A stretch of 64,000 bases of DNA from Saccopteryx bilineata (lineage: Eukaryota > Chordata > Mammalia > Chiroptera > Emballonuridae). Numbering within the stretch: the stretch's first letter is position 1; every line of letters begins with the position of its first letter. The notes under the pieces are model-generated. The model saw nothing but the letters and a program-made list of their open reading frames with translations. It did no database searches and was not told where the DNA came from. Of this stretch, positions 12,501-23,300 are shown in pieces. The translations under genes were made by a program, and so were the position numbers. The stretch spans positions 48,660,113-48,724,112 of the forward strand of contig NC_089496.1 of NCBI RefSeq assembly GCF_036850765.1, in the 5' to 3' direction.

Positions 12501-15500
12501 TAATACTGACATCTTAACAATATTAAGTTGTCCAATCCATGAACATGGGATGTGTTGCCATCTATTTATGTTGTCTTTAATTAATCACAGCAGTGTTTTC
12601 TAGTTTTCACTGTATAAGTCTTTCATCTCCCTGATTAATTCCTTTTTTTATACTATTGTAAATAGAATCATTTTTGTAAGTTCATTTTCAGACTGTTCAT
12701 TGTCAGTGTATAGAAATGAAACTGACTTCTGCATGTTGATATTGAATCCTGCTACTTTATCAAATTCATTTATTAGTTCCAAAAGGTTTTTTTCTGTAGC
12801 ATCATTAGGTTTTTCTACATATAAGATCATACCAGGAAAACTGATTCTTTTTTTTTTTTTCAGAGAGAGAGAGAGGGATAGACAGGGACAGACAGACAGG
12901 AACGGAGAGAGATGAGAAGCATCAATCATTAGTTTTTTTTTTAATTTTAAAATGTTTTTTCTTTTTTATTTATTCATTTTAGAGAGGAGAGAGAAAGAGA
13001 CAGAGAGGAGAGAGAGACAGGGGGGAGGAGCTGGAAGCATCAACTCCCATATGTGCCTTGACCAGGCAAGCCCAGGGTTTCGAACCGGCGACCTCAGCAT
13101 TTCCAGGTCGACGCTTGATCCACTGTGCCACCACAGGTCAGGCCAATCATTAGTTTTTCATTACGCGTTGCAACACCTTAGTTGTTCATTGATTGCTTTC
13201 TCATATGTGCCTTGACCGCGGGCCTTCAGCAGATTGAGTAACCCCTTGCTGGAGCCAGCAACCTTGGGTTCAAGCTGGTAGGCTTTTTGCTCAAAGCAGA
13301 TGAGCCCGCGCTCAATCTGGCGACCTTGGGGTCTCGAACCTGGGTCCTCTGCATCCCAGTCCAATGCTCTATCCACTGCGCCACCGCCTGGCCAGGCGGA
13401 AAACTGATTTTTAACCTAGCATTCTATAGCTTGGCAAATTTTAAAAATCTGGAAAATGAAGTTTTTTTCCAGTAAACTAAGGCCTTGACAATGAAGGTAT
13501 CTCCTATAAACCTATTTCAAAGGAAGCTGTGGGAGGATGCACTCCACCATAACAAGAGCATTTCACAACAAAGATGATGACTTAAGATCCAGGGGACAGG
13601 AGCTCCGACACAGGAAGAGGCTGGGGCGCTGCGGAAGGGTGGGGTCCCAGAGTTCGCTCAGGCCCACAGTGCAGGAGACGGGAAGTCTAAATAAGATCTG
13701 GGTGGCAGCACAGTTAGTTTCTGAGGAGTGTCTCTTCCTAGCTTCCAGACAGCTGTGTCCTCACATTGTGGAGAGAAAATAAGCTCTCTGGTTTTGCTTC
13801 TTTTTAAAGAAACTAATCAATCACATCCGGAGAGCCATCCCTCATTACTTCATCTAATCCTAATTATGTCCCAAAGACCCCATCTCCAAATACCACCCCA
13901 CTGGGAGTTAGGGCTTCAACATATGAACTAGGGGGGAACATAACCATTCAATTCATAACACATGGGGAAGGGAGACCACTGGATGATCAGCATGGGAGCA
14001 ACCATTTCAGAAAGATAAAACTGACAGAATAATTCAAGCATTTTTAAGGTCTTAAGATTTAAGCTTGGGGCCTGACCTGTGGTGGCGCAGTGGATAAAGC
14101 GTCGACCTGGAAATGCTGAGGTCGCCGGTTCGAAATCCTGGGTTTGCCTGGTCAAGGCACATATGGGAGTTGATGCTTCCAGCTCCTCCCTACCTTCTCT
14201 CTCTGTCTCTCTCTCCTCTCTCTCTCTCCCTCTCCTTTTCTCTCTCCTCTCTAAAATGAATAAATAAAATTAAAAAAAATAAAAATAAAATAAAATAAAT
14301 AACTCCCTCTACTCACTGCCCACCCTCAACTTCAAAAAAAAAAGATTTAAGCTTGGAAATAATTCCGGGATGAATTAGAAATCAGTGCATGGAAATAAAA
14401 AAACAATAACAATAACAAATAAACAATGCACACAAACAAAAAACATAAAACAACCCCCCCCAAAAAAAACAACAACAAAATAATCAAGATAACCATTAAT
14501 TCTGAGGGAAGTGAGAACATTATTCAAGATGCATGAAAGGAAAAAAATCAGTTTACTATAAGATTCAGCTCTAATATAATTATAAGAAATCAATACCAAA
14601 GACTTATCAAACCAAAACTGTGATAAAACTATTCTCGGGAAAAGGAGGTATAATCAGGGTACGTGTGCAGTGAGGGCAGGAGAGAGCTAAATTCTCCTCT
14701 TCCAGTGAACAGTGTCAACAGAGAATGCCTAGACCTGAAAAATCAATACAATACAAGTATAGTCTTTAGACATAAGAAGATAAATATCAAAATAACCAAC
14801 CCAAAGGGCATCAAGTGGAAATGGAGGGAGAGAGACTGGAAACAGCTATTTTAATCAGTGCATGAAGAACCTGAACAAACAAATGTCTTTAAAAGACTGC
14901 AGCGCCCTTTCTTCAAATGCCACCTTGTGCTGCCCAGAGGCGTTGCTGCTCTGGTGTGGGGGTGCACGCAGAGCCCCACTGTCCCACACCCCCCTTGGTG
15001 GACAGTACCTCCATCCCTCGTCCTCCATGGCCCTTCTACCACGGAACACCCTTGTGGCTGCAGGGATGTCAGAGTGTGTACACCAAAGGCAGCTGCTGTC
15101 CTGGGAAAGCCCACTGCTCTCGGAGTCAGGAGCCCTGGAGTCACATGTCTGCTCCACCTCTTACCTGGGACCACTCACTGACACAGGCGAGGGGGTTTAC
15201 GATAAACAGGCTCTGGGAACCGTGGTGTCTGAGTTGCGCGCACTTGGGAGTACCTGACACACTTGCACACTCACACTGCATAACTTTGACTTCCTTCCCC
15301 AGTGGCATCCAGAGTCCCTTGGTGGGCGCGTGAGCCAGAAACTCCCTGGCGTGTTCATTGCCCGGTACATCCGGTATACAGTCTTCTGGCTTCGTCTCAT
15401 CTTCCTGAGAAAGGAAACCCGTGTGAACAACAGGGCAGAGAGCACCGGCACTCTCTCCCACCTGCCTCGGAGCTCAGCACCGCCCGGCTTTCCCGTGGGG

Positions 15501-16768
15501 CGGGGCTCCACGGTCATCACTGCTTACCCTCTCAAGAACTGGAAAGACAAATGAGACCTGAAGAAAAATGGAATGTACCAGAAGAATTACATCACGAAAA
15601 CAAAGTAGCTGTTCTTGGAGAACAGTTACTAATGAAGCAGAAGAGAAATCTATCCTTCATATGAGAATGGTCTGTGACTTCTATCTAAGTTTAATGTATA
15701 TTAGACATCAAAAAAATGTTTTACTTCAAGTTTTTGTTTGTTTTTTACAGAGAGAGCGAGAGTTAGAGAGAGATAAAGACAGACAGACAGACAGGAACGA
15801 AGAGAGATGAGAAGCATCAATCATCAGTTTTTCGTTGTGACACCTTAGTTGTTCATTGACCGTGGGCCTTCAGCAGATCGAGTGACCCCTTGCTCAAGCC
15901 AGCGACGTTGGGTCCAAGCTGGTGAGCTTTTGCTCAAAGGAGATGAGCCCGTGCTCAAGCTGGCAACCTCAGGGTCTCGAACCTGTGTTCTCCGCATCCC
16001 AGTCTGACGCTCTATCCACTGCGCCACCACCTGGTCAGGCCAAGCTCTTTTCTTTTAAAAGATTTTATTTATTCATTTCAGAGAGGAGAGAGAGAGAAAG
16101 AGAAGGAGGAAGAGAAGGAAGCATCAACTCTCATATGTGCCTTGACCAGGGTTCTGAACTGGCAACCTCAGTGTTCCAGGTCAATCCTCTACACACTGTG
16201 CCACTACAGGTCAGGCCTCTTTTCTTTATTTTTTAATAAGAGAAAATTTATTTAGAAAGTCACTTGGACCAGGCCAGGCTCAGCTGGTTACAGTGACATC
16301 CTGACAGGCCAAGGTTGCAGGTTCTATCCCCCGTCTGGGCACATATAAGAGTCAACCAATTGCCTCACTGGTGGTGTAGCAGTGGATAGAGCGTTGTTCT
16401 GGGAAACTGAAGTCCCAGGTTCAAAAACCAAGCTCACCAGCCTGAGTGTAGGATCATTAACATAACTTGAGCCCAAGGTTGCTGGCTTCAGCAAGGGGTC
16501 ACTAGTTCAGTTTGACCCCCTGGTCAAGGCACATATGAGAAGTAATCAATGAACAACTAAAATGATGCAACTATGAGTTGATGCTTCTCATCTCTCGCCC
16601 TCTCCCCCTTCCTGTCTGTCTCTCTGCCTCTCTTCTCCTTCCTCTCTCTAAAAAAAATTTTTTTTTTAATTAATAAATTAAAAAGTCACTGAGGTAGAAA
16701 AAGTGAGCTGTAGAAGACAAAAACCAGGTAACAAGTTACAGAGGCAAAAGAAGGGCCCTGGAGCTCAG

Positions 16769-16810
<42 letters not shown>

Positions 16811-17269
16811 CGCCTTGGGAAGGAGGGTAGGGAGAGGCGCAGGCGTGCTCCATAGAGACAGCCGCCCACTACCTCAGACTCTTTGTGGAATGAGGCAAGA
16901 TAGAAGAATTCAACATAGGCCCTGGCTAGGCCTAGGGCTTTATCAGTGGATAAAGCATTGTCCTGGCGTGCCAGAGGTCACGGGTTTGACTCCCGTTCAG
17001 GGAACACAAAAGAAGCAATCAATAAGTACAACTAAGTGAAACAATGAGTTGATGCATCTCTCTCTCTCTCTCTCTCTTTCTCCCTTCCTTCCTTTCTCTC
17101 AGATTTATGAAAAAAAATTTTTTTTTGAAAAAAAGAATGAAAGAAGGCTATCTGGAATAATAAAAATGGCATTATGCATAAAAATAATTATACCTTAAAG
17201 GCCACTGTGTCATGTTCTCTAGGAACACACATGCTACATCTCTGATATGCAATTTCACCACTGAATAAC

Positions 17270-17324
<55 letters not shown>

Positions 17325-20300
17325 TTTTAGTAAGAGACAGAGAGAGGGGCAGATAGGGACAGACAGACAGGAAGGAAGAGAGATGAGAAGCATTAATTCT
17401 TCGTTGTGGCACCTAAGTTGTTCATTGATTGCTTCTCTTATGTGCCTTGACCGGGGGGCTCCAGCAGAGTGAGTGAACTTTAGCTCAAGCCAGTGACAGT
17501 GGGTCACGTCTATGATCCCATGCTCAAGTCAGTGACCTGCACTCAAGCTGGTGAGCCTGTGTTCAAGCCAGAGACCTTGGGGTTTCGAACCTGCGTCCTC
17601 TGCATCCCAGTCCAACTTTTTATCTACTGTGCCACCGCCTGGTCAGGCACTAGTTATAATTAAGGAGCTCCCCCCACCCCAGTTTCCCTGAATATTAAAT
17701 TTATAATGAAAAAAAATTTTAATCTTTTAAAAATTGAAAGTTAAATCTTTAAACAGAAAAGGTTGTTTTGGCCTTTAACCACTCCTGACTCTCATGCCCC
17801 CAGAGGCTCTGACACTGGCCAGGGTGCTGGACGAGGGCTCGTGCTCCAGGGGACCTGGGGCTGGAGGAGCTGCAAGTCTCCCTGAGTCCACTGTTCTCTG
17901 AGCTGCTGACATCAAGCCACCAGCACCAGGCCAGTCAGACTCGGCACCAGGGCGGCAGAGCTGGGGGTGGGGTGGTGGTGGCTGAAACCCACGTGGGCCT
18001 GCCTCGGGTTCTCAGGGAACAGACAGGAGGCTGAGTAAGTTTCTACAAAGACACAGGCTTGCGGCGAAGCCCAAAGTGTGTGACTGGCACCTGCGGGGAA
18101 GAAACGGTTATCACGAAAGGAGGTTCAAAACCTTATCCAGCCCTGCCCTGGCAGCTCAGTGCGTTCGAGTGTCATCCCGATACAACAAGGTTGTGGGTTC
18201 AATCCCTGGTCAGGGCATAGAGAAGAATCAACCAATAAATGCATAAATAAGTGGAACAACATATCCATGTTTCTCTCTCTCCCTTCTCCCTTCCTCTCTC
18301 TCTAAAAAAACAAAAACAAATCAAGAAGTAAAAAAATTGGCCTGACCTGTGGTGGCACAGTGGATAAAGCGTCAACCTGGAAACACTGAGGTTGCCAGTT
18401 CAAAAAACCCTGGGCTTGCCTGGTCAAGGCACATATGGGAGTTGATGCTTTCTGCTCCTCCCCCTTCTCTCTCTCTCTCTCTTTTTTTTCTCTCTCTCTC
18501 CCTTCTCTAAAATGAATAAATTTTAAAAAATCTTTAAAAAAAAAGAAGTAAAAAAAATGTAAAAACCTTATGCAGCTGTTTTTATAACAAGTGACTGAGT
18601 CTATGCACTGATTCAGTCTAAAAGAAGAACCAACAGGACAAACTTCACACTGACCTTGATTAGCCCGGGAGGAGGTTTTTCATAACTAGAAAGAAAGAAA
18701 AAGAAAAAAACCATCACCAACCACATTAACAGGAACGTAACACATTTCAATAAGCAAAAAGCAACTAACTGTAGGCTAAAATAAAAAGGATATTTCTAAT
18801 AAAAACCTAAAACTACATTATATGCTAAACAGTTAATAAGATATGTCCAGGCCCTGGCAGGTTGGCTCAGTGGTAGAGAATCGGCCAAATGTGTGGAAGT
18901 CCCAGGTTCAATTCCCGGCCAGGGCACACAGGAGAAGCACCCATCTGCTTCTCCACCCCTCCCCCTCTCCTTCTCTCTGTCTCTCTCTTCTCCTCCCGCA
19001 GCCAAGGCTCCATTGGAGCAAAGTTGGCCTGGGTGCTGGGGATGGCTCTGTGGCCTCTGCCTCAGGCGCTAGATTGGCTCTGGCAGCAGAGGAGCAAAGC
19101 CCCAGATGGGCAGAGCAGCGCTCACTGGTGGGCATGCGGGTGGATCCCGGTAAGGTGCATGTGGGGGTCTGTCTGCCCCTCCTTCCCACTTCGGAAAAAT
19201 CCCCCCCCCAAAAAAGATATGTCCAGCACCCACGAGATCACATATAAATAAACTGATGCTATCCCACATCCTGCTGAGATCTAGAACTTAATTCACTGAA
19301 ATAGTAACTAACTTGTTGTCTAAGCACAACGATTTTATTTTTAGGAGAAGGGAGAGCAAGAGGTTACAGGGAAAGACCTGTAAGTTAATTGTGGTTCCTA
19401 CTGTCACTCTAGTCGTCAGGTTGGTTACCTGGCACAACTTCCACTTAAGGTTGAAGAAGCTCATGGGGGGACAGGCTGAGTGATCCGCTCTGGCTTGGCT
19501 GGGGTCAGCACAGGGGGAGGAGCACGGCTGGAAGGAAGGGCCTATCCTCCGCGAAGGAGGGGTGATTTGTCCCAAAGGTTCCCCTTCCCATTTCCCTGTA
19601 AGTCCCAATTCCAGATCCTCCTACCTCCCCCCACCCCCCACCCAGAGTGATGCCACCCTGCCCCAGCCCCCAGCCCCCAGCTGCCTGCTCCTCAGCTCTG
19701 ACTGCCCGGCCAGCCGGCCATGCCCTACTGACCTCACCGGATTCCGGGGGTGGGACCTTGCACAATGCCTGTACAAAAGGCAGCACTGGACACAGAGCTG
19801 CTGGATGAAGTGCTGGAGTGACTGTGTGGGAACACATGTTCCCTTTCGCCCACCCAGACTCTAGTGCCCCGAGGACACGAGTCACGCCTATGCTCCCCAC
19901 ACACGTGACCCTTCCCTAACTCTGAGGGAGCTGTTGGAAGAGCCTTCTGGATTCCACGACTGGAACATGTGCCCTGAATGCTTATGTTCATTGTTAAGTA
20001 TTTACTCACTACTGGCTATTAAACACGGCGTGGGTGTTTGGCTTTAATTGTGAATATCTAAGGGACCAAACCAATATTTATTTAAGAATGAAAGAAAGAC
20101 ACAGGAAACCAAACATCCCGGGCCTGTTCAGTGCCTCCACAAGAAAGATTTTACTGAGGTTGTCTGGCCGCTGTGGCCGGATTGAAGTTGCGTCCTTAAC
20201 TGCGGAGACATGGAAACACCGCAGCATCTACATGGTGAGAGCAGGGCTGACGGATTTTCTATAATGACACGTATTACTCTTATCACCAGCAAACAATAAT

Positions 20301-23300
20301 AAAAGAGTGAATTAGATAGTGATACGGGACAATGTCCATTCAAGGTTCTTTTTTTTTTTTTATTTTTTATTTTTATTTTTATTTTTTTTCATTTTTTCAT
20401 TTTTTCTGAAGCTGGAAACGGGGAGAGACAGTCAGACAGACTCCCGCATGCGCCCGACCGGGATCCACCCGGCACGCCCACCAGGGGCGACGCTCTGCCC
20501 ACCAGGGGGCGATGCTCTGCCCATCCTGGGCGTCGCCATATTGCGACCAGAGCCACTCTAGCGCCTGAGGCAGAGGCCACAGAGCCATCCCCAGCGCCCG
20601 GGCCATCTCTGCTCCAATGGAGCCTTGGCTGCGGGAGGGGAAGAGAGAGACAGAGAGGAAAGCGCGGCGGAGGGGTGGAGAAGCAAATGGGCGCTTCTCC
20701 TGTGTGCCCTGGCCGGGAATCAAACATTCAAGGTTCTTTTAAAAAGGAGAAAATGAAAACTGCTCTTCGAAGTGACAATGTAACATTATAACTGTCCCAA
20801 TAAAAGGAGATGTTCTGTTTTCTTGGAGTAAAGGAGCCCCCCCCCCCAGTATCTACCAGCCCTAAATCGGGATGAATGTGACTCCGGTAGCGGGAAGTGA
20901 GGTAGAGTGGAGAGCAAGCCCATGGGCTTTGGGGATAAAAACTCTTGGTTGAGTTTTGACTCGTTCTCACTGCCGTGTACTTTGGGCATGTCACCTAATC
21001 CCACAGAGCCTCGATTTCCTCAGGGGTATGTCACAGCTCACATGGGAGAAGCACTCCGCATGCTGGCTTGGGCCCCTTCTGCTGAGGACAAGCTGATGTT
21101 CTCAGAGGCCTCAGGAGGCAGCTCCAGGCTGGATCACTCGCACCACAAAGGCCAAGACCTGGATCCAACAGCGGTGGGAGAAAACAGCTCGATGTATGTA
21201 TGTAGGGGCCACAACAAACGCCCCAGCTCTTCTGAGCTGAGTGAGCAGGGTCTGCGCCATGGGTTTTCCACAGCGAACAAGTGGGCACGCATAAACTCGG
21301 CTTCTTAGGTGTGGTACAGCGCTTTCCCCAAAGTGAATGCTTAAAAAAGTTGTCCAACACAAAGTGGTGGTATGACATAGCTATAACAGCAATAACACTG
21401 GAAGTCTGCATAAATCGGGAAAATGATTTATTAACAGTTCGCCCACAACCATTCATTAGAAGCATGAATGGTACGTACGCCTTATGCATAGAGAGTGAAG
21501 GGAGTTTGGTAGTACCGTCTATAAATCCAATAATCTATCTTTTGAGGCACAGGAGTTGTACAAACAACAACATATGGCCAATCAAACTGAAATCCAAATT
21601 CCTGAAAAATATGTAACTGTTGTTGCCAAGATGGAAAAATGTGTGATGGAACTACACATTTTGAAATCTATTGTTAGCAACGGCATTGCCTAAAAAGTTT
21701 ATTTCACAACTGTTTTCGCAAGTTTAAAGGAACATAGTTGACGTTTTTTCCTAGGGCTAAACAACTATGAATTTAACATATTCAAGAGAATTCTCAAAGT
21801 TTAAAGTAATATTGAATTTCTAAATATAAAAGACTTGGAAATGGGAGTATGTTAATACACGGTTTGGCTTCCGCACTCTGAGAGTTGAGTAATCTACATG
21901 TATCTTTGCAGTTAATTCTTGATATTAAAAAAAGTTGCCTGACCTATGATGACGCAGTAGATAAGAGTGTAGACCTGGAATGCTTAGGTCAGAGGTTCAA
22001 AACTGTGGACTTGTCCGGTCAAGGCACATAGGACAAACAACTTACTACATCTGATGCTTCCCACTCCTCCCCCCTTCTTTCCCTCTCCTTCTCTTTTTCT
22101 CCTCTCTTTAAAATAAAAAAAAATCTTTAAAAAAAATGTTGATGAAGGCCCGTTATTTTGTACCATCTGAGAAGCTGTTAATTCATTCAGATTGTAAGAA
22201 CTTACTGTGTAGTAAGAAGACTAAATTTATGTTAAGAGGGGAAACAATCTTTCCAATAGTGTACAGGGCAAGAAATCTTTAGGTTGGCAAACAGCAGCAC
22301 CACAGAGAGTGCCCTGAAGGGGCCAGGGCTGTGCATGCCAGCAATGCAAGGCCCCTAGCCCTCAACCACCGCCCCACTGAGGTGACATTGTCCCAGGGCC
22401 ACACTGAAAAGAGCAGGCCAGATTCCAAGAAAGAATGAATTTTTACCAAAGCTCCCAGAAGGTTAATTATGAAGCATTTTAAGTGTTTGAAGAACTTTCC
22501 TTACATGATTGTCTTAGCACCTGAAACAGAAACAGTTTATTAAATAACTCAGTAGCCTGACCTGTGTTGGCACAGTGGACAAGGCCACAACCTGGAATGC
22601 TGAGGTCACTAGTTCCAAGCCCAGGGCTTGCCCTGCCAAAGCACATATGAGAAGCAACTGCCAGCTGATGCTTCCCACTCCATCCCCCCATCCTCGCTTT
22701 TCTCTCTCTCTCTCTCTCTCTCAAATCAATAAAAAATAATCTTTAAAATAAATAAATAACTCAGTAAACACCAAACTTTTTTTTTTTTTTTTTTTAAGTG
22801 AGAGATAGGGAGGCAGAGACAGACTCCCACATATGCCCGGACCAGTATCCACCATCAAGCCCCTTCCCAGGGATGCTCTGTTCATCTGAATCCACTGCTC
22901 CATTGCTCGGCAACCAAGCTGTTTTAGCAAGGGAGACAAGGCCATGGATCCGTCCTTAGCTCAGGGGGTCTCCTCAGCACCAGGGCCAACTCGCTCAAAC
23001 CAGCCATGGCTGCGAGACAGGAAGAGAGGGAGGCGGGTGGAGAAGTTGCTTCTCCTGTCACCTGGACTCTCCTTGACCCCCCTGGAGCTGTGGAGCACAG
23101 TGCTGCCTAAACTAGGCCACCTGCAGGAATACACTCTGGTCCTAATTCTTTTTGTTGAGCTGGAATCGGCCTCTACGCAGCTTCCAGCCTTAATCCTGGT
23201 AAACATCCTCAGGACTAGAGGACAAGTGTCCCCTGTCTTCTACCTGACAGCCGCCTTTGCAGTAGTTAGGGACAAGTCCCTCACCCCACTGTTGATTCTC

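Larger units (their letters stand above)
10497..12847 (-). mobile_element. Antisense L1 (ORF2 3' part), decayed and interrupted
   Basis: Minus-strand translation gives reverse-transcriptase-type L1 ORF2 pieces: [20 protein letters not shown] (near 12,800), [20 protein letters not shown] (near 11,950), and [13 protein letters not shown] sequence near 11,330. Frames are broken. SINEs at 10,927, 11,363 and 12,085 interrupt it. Confidence 0.85.
6565..15274 (-). other. RP9: RP9 intron 3
   Basis: The largest RP9 intron, 8.7 kb. It is built from an antisense L1 (10.5-12.85 kb), a sense L1 3' end (7.06-7.34 kb), a minisatellite (8.2-8.46 kb) and many SINEs. The stretches 8,600-9,200 and 14,360-15,100 hold no recognised feature. 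At 13,500-13,980 is sequence that looks like an old interspersed repeat I could not classify. Confidence 0.85.
15405..18654 (-). other. RP9: RP9 intron 2
   Basis: Mostly SINEs of types A, B and D plus microsatellites. A GC-richer patch at about 17,760-18,115 has no recognised repeat or coding content. Confidence 0.85.

Noticed and set aside
10497..12847. Possible functional L1
   Set aside because: ORF2 is broken by stops and three SINEs, and no 5' part is seen.
18887..18930. CTCF core in the SINE C copies at 18.9, 33.2 and 48.5 kb
   Set aside because: The core is mutated or one base short in these copies, so they are not listed as sites.
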